Notes: generated by a model not told the origin, from the sequence alone. Shown: positions 50,205 through 60,716, counted from the first letter of the stretch. The stretch is 64,000 nt of DNA from Moellerella wisconsensis ATCC 35017 (GCF_001294465.1 NZ_LGAA01000018.1:310001-374000); one strand, 5' to 3'. Made by a program: numbers and translations.

Positions 50205-50681
50205 TTAAGGTGATTGCTTAAAAAATTGAATACATAAAACACCGGACATCACTAGCCCTATCCCTCCAATTCTTCCCCATGGAATATATTGTTTGGTTAC
50301 ACCAAATAAACCGAAGTAATCAATCAGTGTTGAAGTCACTAATTGCCCGGCGATAACCATAATAAAGAAAGTTGTGGCTCCAATTTTAGGTACTAATATT
50401 AATGCTGCGGTAATATAAAATACGCCCGCGACACCACCTAGCCACATCCATACCGGTTGCTGAAATAGCGCAATATTAAGTGTCGGTTTTGGTACTTTTA
50501 ACATCAATAATACCGGCAGTAGGACTATAATGCTGACAAATAGTGAAATTAAAGTTGCCCATAGTGGGTGGCCGATCTGTTTAGCTAATAGACCGTTACT
50601 GGCGGCTTGAAAAGGAACTACCGCACCGGCGACAAACGCACAGGCGCTTAATAATAAGGCAGTAAGAGCAAAACTAGACAT
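50205..50681 (-). CDS. DMT-superfamily inner-membrane protein (YdcZ/DUF606)
   Basis: The ATG at 50681 has AAAGGA seven bases upstream and gives 158 residues, the usual length of DUF606 proteins. Five hydrophobic helices and the motif VPFQAASNGLLAKQIGHPLWATLISLFVS (read in two parts: VPFQAASNGLLAK, then GHPLWATLISLF) identify the family. Members are half-size drug/metabolite-type transporters of unknown substrate. It is divergent from a LysR regulator with 89 bases between starts, so that regulator probably controls it. Confidence 0.88.
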   Translation of the reverse strand: MSSFALTALLLSACAFVAGAVVPFQAASNGLLAKQIGHPLWATLISLFVSIIVLLPVLLMLKVPKPTLNIALFQQPVWMWLGGVAGVFYITAALILVPKIGATTFFIMVIAGQLVTSTLIDYFGLFGVTKQYIPWGRIGGIGLVMSGVLCIQFFKQSP

Positions 50682-50770
50682 ATTTATTCCTTTCGATAAG
50701 TGATTATCCCACCGTATCGAAAAGCCACAGCAAAAAGAAATGAACAATTTTATAAGGCACTATCAGTAAA

Positions 50771-51664
50771 ATGAATAATCTACGTCGATTAGATTTAAAT
50801 CAATTAGTTATCTTGCACACGTTACTGCGAGAAAAGCATGTTAGTCGTAGCGCGGTCGCCTTACATAAAAGCCAACCGACCATTAGCCATGCATTAAATC
50901 AATTACGCGATATATTCCAAGATCCATTACTGATCCGCGATCAAGGACAATATTATTTATCTAGCAAAGCCGAGGCGTTATATCCTCAATTAACCCAAGC
51001 ATTAAAACAATTAGATCAACTAATTGAGCAAGTAGAATTTAAGCCCTCTGATTGTCAACGTCGATTTAATATCGCTCTGTCTGATTATGGCGCAGCAATT
51101 CTAATTCCGTCATTAATCCAACAAATACATCAACTTGCCCCTCAAGTTGATTTACATCTTTGGCAATGCAGTCGGGAAGAAATGCAATCAAAATTACACG
51201 AAGGAAGCTTAGATTTAGCCTTTGGTATTTTTAATTATGTAACTGACGGATTAAAAGTACAGACCATTTTTAGCGATCATTTTATTTCGATCACAGACTC
51301 ACAAAATATGAATTCAGACGTGATGTCGCTTGAACAATGGCTACAGTACCCTCATGTATTAGTCAGCATGAAACCGTATGAAGCTAATGAGATAGACCGC
51401 TGTTTAGCCCAGCTAGACTGTCATCGCAGGATTGCTATTTCTCTACCTTATTGGCAATTATCACCGCAAATCTTGCATAAAACGGATTTAATCCTTACGG
51501 TCGCCTCTCGAATACTTACCTCGCCACTACCTTCATCACTGAGCGTTTTTCCTCCACCGCTGGTACTGCCGAACTTGCATTTCCAGATGCTCTGGCATCA
51601 ACGCGCAGATTCCGATCCCGCACTATTATGGCTAAAGCAATGTTTTACCCACTTGCTGGTTTAA
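50771..51664 (+). CDS. LysR-family transcriptional regulator
   Basis: The 297-residue protein begins LRRLDLNQLVILHTLLREKHVS and has the winged helix SRSAVALHKSQPTISHALNQL, typical of the NodD/YbeF-like branch of LysR proteins. The effector domain starts near residue 90. It is divergent from the DUF606 transporter gene, which is its most likely target. The inducer is unknown. It may also control itself from the shared 89-base region. Confidence 0.9.
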   Translation: MNNLRRLDLNQLVILHTLLREKHVSRSAVALHKSQPTISHALNQLRDIFQDPLLIRDQGQYYLSSKAEALYPQLTQALKQLDQLIEQVEFKPSDCQRRFNIALSDYGAAILIPSLIQQIHQLAPQVDLHLWQCSREEMQSKLHEGSLDLAFGIFNYVTDGLKVQTIFSDHFISITDSQNMNSDVMSLEQWLQYPHVLVSMKPYEANEIDRCLAQLDCHRRIAISLPYWQLSPQILHKTDLILTVASRILTSPLPSSLSVFPPPLVLPNLHFQMLWHQRADSDPALLWLKQCFTHLLV

Positions 51665-51706
51665 CCTGCTAAATGAGTTAGCTTAATAACGGGCTTATGC
51701 CAATAG

Positions 51707-52312
51707 TTATTTAATCGCAATATCGATTTTATCGCGGGTAGAATTGCCGGTGGATAAGATAAATAGCTCGGTGAGTTCACCATTGAGTCGTAAAGTATGT
51801 GACTTTTTAAACCCTACCCGTTTGGCTAACTTAATTGACGGCAAATTATCCGGTTCTATCAGACATAAGCATGACGTTATTTCTCGGGTATTTTGAAGCC
51901 AATGAATTGCCGCAAGTAATGCTTCTGTTGCATATCCCTTGCCTTGTGCCCATGAGGCTAATGCCCATCCTGCTTCTGGAATATAACGCGTCGATGGTTC
52001 AATATCACGATGAAAATCTGCAAAACCCAAATCGCCTACATAACGCCCCGTCGACTTTTCTTTAATTGCCCAATAGCCATATCCTAGCATCGACCATAGA
52101 CCTAAATAGCTTAACATCCTCATCCATGTTTCACGTGGAGTTGATAATTGGCCTCCCAAAATATAACGAGTCACTGCGGGATCACGCCACATTTCAATTA
52201 CTTGATTGTGATCATCTAAGGTATGTGCAGTTAAAATTAAGCGCTCTGTTTCTAAGCGTGGAATATAGGTATCAGGTGGGGTTATTACCGGTGTAATACA
52301 CTCTATGTTCAA
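51707..52312 (-). CDS. GNAT family N-acetyltransferase (RimJ/RimL-like)
   Basis: The 201-residue protein opens with IPRLETERLILTAHTLDD, the RimJ-type start, and has the acetyl-CoA loop WAQGKGYATEALLA and the end stretch NLPSIKLAKRVGFKKS. It is a GNAT enzyme that probably acetylates a small molecule or protein N-terminus. The substrate is not predictable. It is convergent with the LysR gene, with 42 bases between stops, and is upstream of nothing on its own strand. Confidence 0.88.
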   Translation of the reverse strand: MNIECITPVITPPDTYIPRLETERLILTAHTLDDHNQVIEMWRDPAVTRYILGGQLSTPRETWMRMLSYLGLWSMLGYGYWAIKEKSTGRYVGDLGFADFHRDIEPSTRYIPEAGWALASWAQGKGYATEALLAAIHWLQNTREITSCLCLIEPDNLPSIKLAKRVGFKKSHTLRLNGELTELFILSTGNSTRDKIDIAIK

Positions 52313-52517
52313 GCTATTCGCCTCTGTAAAAGTTATTAATCATTAATAAAGTTATTATTGAAATAAAATTAGCCGATAAATGTTCACTTATACGCCTTAA
52401 CAAATGAACTCTGATCTTAATTGGCTAATTAATGACGCACAAAAACACCGAACAGTATTTTAACCTGATCGGCGTTTTGAAGTTACTCTATATTTTAAGT
52501 GCGTATGTAAAACTGAA

Positions 52518-53159
52518 TTAAGCCGTCAGCGCTAATTTAGCGCCAAACATAACAAAAACAGTACCAATACACCCATTCGATAGCGAAGATAAACGTTTAT
52601 TATGTTTTAACGCATTAGTCAAAGCTACGCCACCAAAAATAAGCAAAGATAAATAAATCATGCTACAGATTTCTAAGATACAGCCTAAAATAAAGAATGG
52701 AATACCAGCATTTGCGAATGTTGGGTCAATAAATTGAATAAAAAAGGATACATAAAAAATAATCATTTTCGGATTAAGCAGACTTAAAAATACCGCTTTT
52801 ATATAAGTATCTTCTTTAGTGACTTTAACATGTTCCAGACTAGGTTCATCGGATTTTTTATGAAAAGTCGCATACAGTGTTTTTACTCCTAAATAGAATA
52901 AATACAGTGCGCCCACATATTTTATGATCATAAAAAATAAAGGTGAGGTTTTAACCAATGAAGCTACACCTAAAAATGCTAAAAAAATTAATATCGCATC
53001 ACCGGTAAAAACTCCCAGAGCCGCCTTATAACCATCTTTTACACCATATTTAGCACTGCAGGTCAGCACATATAAAGAATTTGGCCCTGGCACTAAGGTA
53101 ATGAAAATAACACCAAGCAGATAAGTCCAGATATTAAAGATGCCTAAGTTTTCAAACAT
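52518..53159 (-). CDS. leuE: LysE-family leucine exporter LeuE
   Basis: The 213-residue exporter has six hydrophobic helices and the LysE/RhtB signature ITLVPGPNSLYVLTCSAKYG. It lines up along its length with E. coli LeuE (FENLGIFNIWTYLLGVIFI, LSLLNPKMIIFYVSFFIQFID), which exports leucine and related amino acids. It lies opposite the azlCD genes, which also encode branched-chain amino acid export, across a 423-base gap. This suggests a local cluster for amino acid efflux. Confidence 0.87.
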   Translation of the reverse strand: MFENLGIFNIWTYLLGVIFITLVPGPNSLYVLTCSAKYGVKDGYKAALGVFTGDAILIFLAFLGVASLVKTSPLFFMIIKYVGALYLFYLGVKTLYATFHKKSDEPSLEHVKVTKEDTYIKAVFLSLLNPKMIIFYVSFFIQFIDPTFANAGIPFFILGCILEICSMIYLSLLIFGGVALTNALKHNKRLSSLSNGCIGTVFVMFGAKLALTA

Positions 53160-53582
53160 AAGATACCTGCTAACGTCTTAGTATAAAACGATAAAAAGCA
53201 TAATTGAGCTGTGTATTAGCTGATCATACATTTTATTTTTATTGTTTGAAATATTAAACCATGGGCAAATATTAAATAAACATAAAAGACCAGATTTATA
53301 AATAAAACCAATACACAAAACTAATTTTATGGGTTAGTGTTGGTGCATTAATCTGAATAAAATCATTTGTCAGAATGCCGCTATTTAAGCTTAATTCATT
53401 GAAGTTTAGTACTGACAAACAAAATATGATTAGACTAAATAACTATTAATAGGGTTTTTATGCTTATTTTAGGCAACTTCTCTTTTCCTCAAGACATTTA
53501 TCTGCAGATAATCTAAGCTGGTAGATGGATGATTAATTTCAGTAATAACATATTGTTAATTCAATAGCGGATGAGAAAGTAA
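53160..53582. promoter_or_regulatory. Divergent spacer between leuE and azlC
   Basis: No gene is supported in this AT-rich 423-base gap. It should hold both promoters. No Lrp or other operator could be assigned with confidence. Confidence 0.5.
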
Positions 53583-54281
53583 ATGATTCAAAATAATTGT
53601 TATTGGCGTAGAGATTTATGGGCGGGAGCGCTCCATATGATGCCACTAAATTTAGCGGTTATCCCTTGGGGAATACTGGCAGGATCTATGGCAGTAGAAG
53701 CTGGATTAGATATCTGGCAAAGCATCGCCATGTCTGCCATGGTCTATGCCGGAGCGGCACAATTAGTTACCTTAGGATTGCTTAATACAGGGGCTGGTTT
53801 TCTTACTATTATTGTGTCGGTATTTTTTATTGCCTCGCAGCATTTATTATACAGTTTAACCTTTAGACCCTTAGTTAAGCCCTTTTCAACCGCCCAACGT
53901 TTATCAATTGGTTTTTTGTTAACCGATGAACTTTTCGCTATTAATGCGGCAAATAAACAATCTCCTACCTTTGCCTACTTATTTGGTGCTGGATTTAGCT
54001 TTTATTGTGTCTGGGTATTTGTGAGTTGTTGCGGCATCTTACTGGCCAGTTATGTTCCCGATTTAAGCCAATTACATTTAGATTTTTCTGTCGTGGCAAC
54101 ATTATTAGCTATCGTAGTACCATTAACTAAAAAAACCAGCACCTTATGCGGTGTGATTTTTGCTTTATTAGTTTCGATTATTTTATCTCGCTATGGAATT
54201 AGCAGCGCTATTGTCATTGCAGGTATTGGGGGAATGGCCTGTTCGGTGATCATTGCTCGATTATTAAAGGAAAAAATATGA
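53583..54281 (+). CDS. azlC: AzlC-family branched-chain amino acid exporter, large subunit
   Basis: The 232-residue membrane protein has the AzlC (YgaZ) start PLNLAVIPWGILAGSMAVEAGL, the AMVYAGAAQLVTLGL motif and SLTFRPLVKPFS. Members form a two-subunit exporter with AzlD/YgaH, which in E. coli exports valine. Its stop overlaps the azlD start by four bases (ATGA at 54278-54281), so the two are translationally coupled. GAGAAAG lies before its start codon. Confidence 0.92.
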   Translation: MIQNNCYWRRDLWAGALHMMPLNLAVIPWGILAGSMAVEAGLDIWQSIAMSAMVYAGAAQLVTLGLLNTGAGFLTIIVSVFFIASQHLLYSLTFRPLVKPFSTAQRLSIGFLLTDELFAINAANKQSPTFAYLFGAGFSFYCVWVFVSCCGILLASYVPDLSQLHLDFSVVATLLAIVVPLTKKTSTLCGVIFALLVSIILSRYGISSAIVIAGIGGMACSVIIARLLKEKI

Positions 54282-54592
54282 GCTGGAGTTTGATTATTAG
54301 CTTAACGGTAATACTTTTTGGATTAAGATACGTCTTCTTAATTCCTTCATTACCAGTTCGGTTACCGTTATTTGTTCGGCAAGCATTAACCTATTCAGCC
54401 CCCTGTTTATTAACCGCAATCTGTGCACCTATTATTCTACTCGATAAAGGTGAATATCGTGATTTTCCAGATAACGCCTATCTATGGGGTGCTTTATTTT
54501 GTATTGTAATAGCCAAGCTAATTAATAATATGCTGTTATCTGTAATACTAACGCTGATATTTTTTTACAGTTTAAGCCATTTATTAGGCTGA
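54278..54592 (+). CDS. azlD: AzlD-family exporter small subunit
   Basis: The 104-residue protein has about four hydrophobic helices and the family pattern FGLRYVFLIPSLPVRLPLFVR, then ALTYSAPCLLTAICAPIIL. It pairs with AzlC. The four-base overlap with azlC and a strong downstream hairpin show a two-gene operon. Confidence 0.9.
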   Translation: MSWSLIISLTVILFGLRYVFLIPSLPVRLPLFVRQALTYSAPCLLTAICAPIILLDKGEYRDFPDNAYLWGALFCIVIAKLINNMLLSVILTLIFFYSLSHLLG

Positions 54593-54625
54593 TATTCCAA
54601 CTTATATTTAACTGTACCTGGGTAA

Positions 54626-54667
54626 AATCATAGATAATCCAATATAGGTTATCTATGATTATTTTTA
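54626..54667 (+). terminator. azlD terminator
   Basis: AATCATAGATAA (54626-54637) pairs with TTATCTATGATT (54649-54660), followed by ATTTTTAT. It lies between convergent azlD and amn. Confidence 0.88.
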
Positions 54668-54690
54668 TATCAACTATATAGCATGAACTA

Positions 54691-56157
54691 CTAACGGAAC
54701 GGTGGCTCATCGAAAGTCCGTAATTTGCGTGAATGCAGCTTATCGCCCTCTTGCCTTAATAGATCTATCGCCTGTATACCGATTTGTAAATGTTCAGAGA
54801 TCGCACCCTCGTAAAAGCTGTTCGCTTGCCCCGGTAACTTAATTTCACCATGCAACGGTTTGTCAGAGATACACAATAATGTGCCGTAAGGCACGCGAAA
54901 ACGATAGCCTTGCGCTGCAATAGTAGCACTTTCCATATCGACAGCGACTGCTCGACTTAGGCTGAATTTTCTTGCTGTAGCAAAGAAACGCAGTTCCCAA
55001 TTACGATCGTCCGTTGTCACCACTGTTCCAGTACGTAATCGTTTTTTAACCTGTTCCCCAGGCATATTACTAACCAATTTTGTTGCATCATATAACGCAC
55101 GTTGCACTTCAGCGATACTAGGGATTGGAATATAAGGCGGTAATACATCATCCAAAATATGATCATCGCGTAAATAAGCATGGGCTAATACATAATCACC
55201 AATACGTTGACTTTCTCTCAACCCGCCACAGTGACCAATCATTAACCAACTATGCGGCCTTAATACAGCCAAATGATCACAAATATTTTTAGCGTTTGAT
55301 GGTCCCACCCCAATATTAACTAAAGTAATTCCGGCACCATCTTTAGCAATAAGATGATATGCCGGCATTTGAAATTTTTTCCAGGCTAAATCTGATGTCG
55401 CCTGTGCAGGATCGGCATTTTCAGCGGTTAAATAATTATGTCCCACACAAGATAAAGCGATATAACGGCTATCAGGATCTTTTATTTGCTCACAGGCCCA
55501 GCTAACAAATTCATCGACATAACGATTGTAATTGGTAAATAAAATATATGGCTGAACGTGTTCAGGTTCAGTACCGGTATAATGCTTTAAACGAGCAAGC
55601 GAAAAATCAATACGTAAGGCGTCAAAGTGAGATAAAGGTAATTCATCCGTGTTTGAGATTAACCCATCGGTAATATCATCACTAATTTCCGACAGGTCAG
55701 TAATTGGAAAATGAGCGGCAATACCGTTACTCATGGTGCGATCTAATACTAAATCAGATCCATCCAGAACAAATGGATAAGGAATTTCTGTTTTTGATGC
55801 CCGCACCGAAAATATAGCGCCATAATCTTGCTGTAATATTGACAGCTGCTCCGATAAATAGCCTCGAAATAACGACGGTTTAGTGATGGTCATAGAATAA
55901 AGCCCCGGCTTAACAAAACGTGCATAAGCCCGAGTTTTCTCGCAATTTTCTATTTTACCATCCCAATAGACACATAATTCTGGGTAAGAAAATAATCCGT
56001 TATCACGTCTAGATACGCTAGGTACCGTACCCTGATTAATATAATCAGCTATCGCGTTTCTTAATGCCAAAATAGCATTGGCATATAATTGCTCTAATTT
56101 ATCCAAGACAGCAGGAATCGATAGTTTTTCATCCGCTGAATATTGAGATTCTATCAC
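54691..56157 (-). CDS. amn: AMP nucleosidase
   Basis: The 488-residue enzyme splits AMP into adenine and ribose-5-phosphate. It has the AMP-nucleosidase-specific N-terminal domain (YPELCVYWDG, RFVKPGLYSMTITKP) and the C-terminal nucleoside phosphorylase fold with IGVGPSNAKNICDHL, GHCGGLRESQ and VDMESATIAAQGYRFRVPYG. Length matches E. coli Amn (484). It lies alone on its strand with a 0.7-kb gene-free region upstream. In E. coli amn responds to phosphate status; no pho box was identified here. Confidence 0.96.
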   Translation of the reverse strand: MIESQYSADEKLSIPAVLDKLEQLYANAILALRNAIADYINQGTVPSVSRRDNGLFSYPELCVYWDGKIENCEKTRAYARFVKPGLYSMTITKPSLFRGYLSEQLSILQQDYGAIFSVRASKTEIPYPFVLDGSDLVLDRTMSNGIAAHFPITDLSEISDDITDGLISNTDELPLSHFDALRIDFSLARLKHYTGTEPEHVQPYILFTNYNRYVDEFVSWACEQIKDPDSRYIALSCVGHNYLTAENADPAQATSDLAWKKFQMPAYHLIAKDGAGITLVNIGVGPSNAKNICDHLAVLRPHSWLMIGHCGGLRESQRIGDYVLAHAYLRDDHILDDVLPPYIPIPSIAEVQRALYDATKLVSNMPGEQVKKRLRTGTVVTTDDRNWELRFFATARKFSLSRAVAVDMESATIAAQGYRFRVPYGTLLCISDKPLHGEIKLPGQANSFYEGAISEHLQIGIQAIDLLRQEGDKLHSRKLRTFDEPPFR

Positions 56158-56874
56158 TTATGTTACTCCTTAAAATTTTATGCCTAATAATGGCGGGTAT
56201 CTGTAAGCAGTAATACCCTTGATGGAGATATAAATTGGTATTGTTATCATGTGGGCGTTAACGCTAGTTATATCAAATAGTTTCGTCGATTTTTGTTTGG
56301 ATCCTCGGTATTTTTTATTTTTGTATCCAAAGATAATTATTAGGATCTTGTTGTTTATAACGTATAACCTTCATTCTTTACTTTTAGTAAGTCAACCATA
56401 ACATTAAATTTTTTGCGCTAGCCAGCATATCGTCCCTATGAATTATTTTTTGTATATTACCATCAACACTATTGTAGGATTAAATCATTAATTATTCAGT
56501 GATATTGGTATAGATTAACTAGGTAAATTTAATTCATTTACTAAGGGGTGTAGATTTTTTGAGGATGTTAATCGAGTGGCATAGTAATTTGATATTATTA
56601 GATTCACTACCAATCAAAAAACTGTCATTCTGAAATGTCATTTTGAGATATCATGCCAAGAATAATGTTAACAGATAAACAATGGCATAGATTATCGTTG
56701 ATGGGAAATATTAAATAAATTAATAATATACTAGACGTTGAAATGACCTGCTTTAAATAATATGCGTTACTGGATTTTTTGACGCAGACAAAAGGGAGAG
56801 AGCCTGATTATAAATAAACTTAAGATAAGCAAACTGAGTTAATGAACGACTCAGTTTGCTTATTTAAATAGTAA
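56158..56874. other. 0.7-kb gene-free region upstream of amn
   Basis: No convincing gene on either strand. The left end should carry the amn promoter. The right end contains the terminator of the following unknown gene. I see no repeats or phage-like sequence. Confidence 0.55.
56826..56862 (-). terminator. Terminator after the unknown membrane protein gene
   Basis: TAAGCAAACTGAGT (56826-56839) pairs with ACTCAGTTTGCTTA (56849-56862). It lies 13 bases past the stop codon of the leftward gene. The U-tract on that strand is interrupted. Confidence 0.85.
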
Positions 56875-58368
56875 TTAGGATTTATACTTAGCTAGCTTTT
56901 CATCAATTTTATTTAATTCCACTTCAATCATTCGGTCACAAATATTTGGCAAGCTTTTTAATTTTTGTAGCAATGCCTTTTTCTCATCGTCATTAAGAGT
57001 CCAGCTCTCTGCTATGCCTGTAACCAAGTAGTTGTTGCAACCTTCATTATGAGTATCTACCGCTCCTGTTTCAGGATTCTGAGTGTACGTTTTAACTTCA
57101 TAATTGTAATTTATAATCTTAAACAATTCATTATCAATCAAATAATTAATCATTTCTGCATTACCAACATAAAATGCATAAAAAATTAGATTTATATTTT
57201 TCTTTTTATAAAAATAGGAATCAATATCATTGATGGTTGTATTTTCTAAAATACCTCTATCACTCTTAATTTTTTCAATTACGAAAGGTAAATTATTGGT
57301 CAATATATTCATTGCCAATTTGTAATCATCGTTACTAGGCGGCAATCTAGTTAAAAAATAACTTGCTGCATTCACTTCTCTATATTCTATTATTTTATGA
57401 TAATCGCTATCTCGAAGATTAACATAACTAGCAATAGTTGGATTTAATTCAATTAACTTATCTAATCTACTAATATAAATATCAATGTATTCTTTCTTAC
57501 TTTTATTTGCAATTTCATATACTAATTCCCATATTAATTTTTGTTTTGATTCCTCATCAAGTAAAGTGAAATATTTTTCAGCAAAAAGAACTTCAAGATT
57601 ATGATTTATCGCTGTATTTCTTGATATTTTCTCATCAAAAAAATATCGGAGGTAGTGTCTACCCTCTTCTATTTTATTAACATCAAAGTTATCTTTATGA
57701 AATTGGCAACCAAATAAAAACTCTAAAGAGTCAATGGGTATTTCAGACCTAAATGATGCATATTCTATATAATCATTTAGTTTATCATCCACTAAGTCAC
57801 AATTTTTACCTAACTCTTTTTCTAATAAACTGATATCTCCCTTGTTAATAATTTCATGTGTTTTGTTTTTGTAATCAAGTTCTATTTTTTCAGGGTAATA
57901 AATACCATTATAAATTGAAATTGAAAATAACAATGAAGCTAGTAAATATTGCGGGGATTTTAATTTTAATAAATTAAGAAAGACTGTTGGTGCTGAAAAG
58001 ATAACAAATGTACTTAAAAAAAACAACAGACTAACATCATCCCAATTATAAGAACTTGGAATTTTAACGTAACAGTAATATGAAAAATTAATGATTGGGA
58101 TAACTATAAAAGCAATGATAATCGAATTTTTAACCCAACCTTTTTCTATTTTAAAATTTAAAATTTTATTGCTAAATTCAGTTTCATCTTGTGTAAAAGT
58201 ATCGGGCTCGCTTTCGGTTTCCTCTACTTTTTTATGGGTATCACCAGCTGATCTATTTTCTGGTTTTTCATCACTGAACGCGTTCGAAATTAAATTAAAA
58301 TAGGATATCAACAAAATAATTAAAACTACTGCACCGATCGCAAGAACATAACCAAGACCATCAAACAT
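56875..58368 (-). CDS. Hypothetical membrane protein with C-terminal ankyrin-like helical domain
   Basis: I do not recognise this protein of about 497 residues (ATG at 58368, GGAA five bases upstream; an ATG at 58386 is in frame). One N-terminal helix (YVLAIGAVVLIILLISYF) is followed by an acidic, low-complexity linker rich in Glu, Thr and Asp. Three further helices lie at about residues 82-100, 113-131 and 143-158. The remaining 330 residues are soluble and helical; FYVGNAEMINYLIDNELFKI resembles an ankyrin repeat. Base composition is very AT-rich compared with amn and ahpF, suggesting horizontal acquisition. It lies alone, with gene-free DNA on both sides and a terminator. Confidence 0.75.
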   Translation of the reverse strand: MFDGLGYVLAIGAVVLIILLISYFNLISNAFSDEKPENRSAGDTHKKVEETESEPDTFTQDETEFSNKILNFKIEKGWVKNSIIIAFIVIPIINFSYYCYVKIPSSYNWDDVSLLFFLSTFVIFSAPTVFLNLLKLKSPQYLLASLLFSISIYNGIYYPEKIELDYKNKTHEIINKGDISLLEKELGKNCDLVDDKLNDYIEYASFRSEIPIDSLEFLFGCQFHKDNFDVNKIEEGRHYLRYFFDEKISRNTAINHNLEVLFAEKYFTLLDEESKQKLIWELVYEIANKSKKEYIDIYISRLDKLIELNPTIASYVNLRDSDYHKIIEYREVNAASYFLTRLPPSNDDYKLAMNILTNNLPFVIEKIKSDRGILENTTINDIDSYFYKKKNINLIFYAFYVGNAEMINYLIDNELFKIINYNYEVKTYTQNPETGAVDTHNEGCNNYLVTGIAESWTLNDDEKKALLQKLKSLPNICDRMIEVELNKIDEKLAKYKS

Positions 58369-59017
58369 AATAATTCCATTTATCATTATCGAATATTAGT
58401 GCATAGTCTTACTGTTAAATTCACTTTAAGTACATAAGACAAATCTCACTCACATGCTAGCCGTTACCTTTGCCAACTCAATAATAACATCGTGCGTTTG
58501 GCGAATATGGGCTACTTTTACAAGAAGAACTCACGCTAACGCTTTCTAACAATGTAATTAACGGTGCGTGATTATTGGCGAGCCATTCTATTGATTGCCT
58601 TATATGCAATACGCAAATAACTGTGCCTGTAAGCTATCTACGCGCTCATTGTATTACTCTAATATTGCAGCTTCTTTTATAAGTATCTTAGGCAAAAAAA
58701 CGGAATGGGATAACGCTCAAGAACGAGTGTGGCATAACGGGTTTCAACGCTTTGCTCGGCTTTATTGGTATAGAGGCTTTTAGTTTTGCATTATCTTGGA
58801 CAGGATCACTTTTAATTAAACACATCGGCAAATTACTAATCTGCAAAAAGTTTCGCCCTTGAGTGGCAATATTAGATTTATATGCATCGAACACGTCCTT
58901 AAGAGAGCTAAAGCTAGGCGCTTTTGAGCCTTTTTTGTACAGATTGTGCGCAAAAAAAAGGCACTCGCCCCCGAGTGCCTTTTGACTACAACTCACTGAA
59001 TTTATAGCAAATTATAT
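58369..59017. other. Region without a supported intact gene, possible repeat-element remnant
   Basis: The only sizeable open frame is leftward, 58688-58996 (102 residues), with the stretch KPSKALKPVMPHSFLSVIPFR. From memory, short frames of this kind are annotated often in gammaproteobacteria, which suggests a dispersed noncoding repeat rather than a protein gene. The ahpF terminator overlaps its start. I do not call it as a gene. Confidence 0.4.
58957..58982 (-). terminator. ahpF terminator
   Basis: AAAGGCACTCG (58957-58967) pairs with CGAGTGCCTTT (58972-58982) around a CCCC loop. A run of eight A before it is the U-tract on the minus strand, 35 bases past the ahpF stop. Confidence 0.93.
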
Positions 59018-60607
59018 CTATTCAGCGGTTCTGGTACTGGTACGAATTAGGTAATCGAAGGCGCTTAATGAGGCTTTAGCACCCCCGCCGGCCGCAATGA
59101 TAATTTGTTTATAAGGTACAGTTGTACAGTCTCCGGCGGCAAATATCCCTTTGATATTGGTTTCGCCACGCGCATCTACTACAATCTCACCCATTTTATT
59201 GCGTTCTACCGTATCACCTAACCAATTAGTGTTAGGTAGCAAGCCGATTTGGACAAAAATTCCAGCAACATCAAGATGATGCAATGAATCATTGGTTCTA
59301 TCTTTATAGGTTAATCCGGTTAATTTAGTTCCGTCACCTTGAGCTTCTGTGGTCTGGGCATTAACGATAATATCCACATTTTTTAAGCTACGAGCTTTGT
59401 CTTGTAAGACAGAATCAGCTTTTAATTCGGAAGCAAATTCAAGCACCGTAACATGTTCCACTATACCCGCTAAGTCAATCGCGGCTTCAATACCTGAATT
59501 ACCGCCGCCGATAACTGCCACGCGTTTACCTTTAAACAATGGGCCATCGCAATGTGGACAATAAGTGACCCCTTTAGTGCGATACTCTTGTTCGCCCGGG
59601 ATACCCATGTTACGCCAGCGGGCTCCTGTCGCGATAATAATACTGCGAGATTTCAATACCCCGCCTGAAGCAGTTTCAACCTGATGATATCCACCTTCAG
59701 TTGGCGCTGGAATTAATTTGGTGATTGATTGACCGTCGACAATATCGACACTGTAGTCGTTAACATGATTTTTTAACGCGCCGGCAAAAATAGAGCCTTC
59801 TGTCTTGAGCACGGAAATATAATTTTCAATATCAACGGTATCCATAACCTGACCGCCAAAACGTTCGCCGATAACGCCGGTACGAATACCTTTACGTGCG
59901 GCATAAATAGCGGCTGAAGCTCCTGCTGGGCCACTGCCTATAACTAAAACTTCATACGGTTCACGTTCAGTTAATAATTTAGCCGCACGTGCATCAGCAT
60001 TGGTATCAACTTTACTGACGATTTCACTTAGGGTCATACGGCCTTGGCCAAATTCTTTGCCATTTAAAAATACTGCCGGTACACCCATAATATTAAGTGA
60101 GGTTATCTCATCTTGATACACACCACCATCAATCGCAGTGTGGCTAATATTAGGATTTAATACTGCCATTAAATTAAGCGCTTGCACTACATCTGGGCAA
60201 TTGTGACAGGACAATGAGTAGTAAGTTTCGAACTGAAATTCGCCTTCAAGCGATTTCACTTGATCTAATAATTCTTGGGCTTCTTTTGATGGATGACCAC
60301 CGACTTGCAATAATGCTAATACTAAAGAGGTAAACTCATGGCCTAGAGGTGAACCGGCAAAACGGACACCACTATTATTACCTGGGTTAGTAATCAAAAA
60401 TGAAGGTTTACGCTGTCCAGCATTGTCTTCTTCGCGGGTAGTCACTTGGTCTGATAATGCGGCAATTTCAGCTAACAGTTGTTTAATTTCTTTTGATTTT
60501 GCACTGTCATCAAGGTTAGCGACTAACTCAACAGGTCGAGTTAGTTTAGTTAAATAGGCTTTTAATTGAGCCTGCATATTGCTGTCGAGCAAATTGTTAT
60601 CGAGCAT
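59018..60607 (-). CDS. ahpF: Alkyl hydroperoxide reductase subunit F
   Basis: From the ATG at 60607 (GGGGAA six bases upstream) the product has 529 residues. The N-terminal thioredoxin-like domain carries C134 and C137 (SCHNCPD). The thioredoxin reductase-like part has the FAD site [12 protein letters not shown] and redox pair C350/C353 in CPHCDGP, the NAD(P) loop [10 protein letters not shown], and the FAD end GIFAAGDCT. It reduces AhpC with NADH. The gene follows ahpC by about 110 bases on the same strand and is closed by a strong terminator. Confidence 0.97.
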   Translation of the reverse strand: MLDNNLLDSNMQAQLKAYLTKLTRPVELVANLDDSAKSKEIKQLLAEIAALSDQVTTREEDNAGQRKPSFLITNPGNNSGVRFAGSPLGHEFTSLVLALLQVGGHPSKEAQELLDQVKSLEGEFQFETYYSLSCHNCPDVVQALNLMAVLNPNISHTAIDGGVYQDEITSLNIMGVPAVFLNGKEFGQGRMTLSEIVSKVDTNADARAAKLLTEREPYEVLVIGSGPAGASAAIYAARKGIRTGVIGERFGGQVMDTVDIENYISVLKTEGSIFAGALKNHVNDYSVDIVDGQSITKLIPAPTEGGYHQVETASGGVLKSRSIIIATGARWRNMGIPGEQEYRTKGVTYCPHCDGPLFKGKRVAVIGGGNSGIEAAIDLAGIVEHVTVLEFASELKADSVLQDKARSLKNVDIIVNAQTTEAQGDGTKLTGLTYKDRTNDSLHHLDVAGIFVQIGLLPNTNWLGDTVERNKMGEIVVDARGETNIKGIFAAGDCTTVPYKQIIIAAGGGAKASLSAFDYLIRTSTRTAE

Positions 60608-60716
60608 AAAGTATTCCCCGGTTAAAAATCGGGTGCAGTGCACCCGATAACATGATTCATATCACAAGTAAGCATCATCTACGCTAAGCGTAAATTGAGC
60701 TATCAATGTGTTTTTA

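Noticed and set aside
58688-58996. 102-residue leftward frame before ahpF as a gene
   Set aside because: It overlaps the ahpF terminator and resembles spurious frames in dispersed repeats. It is listed only as a possible remnant.
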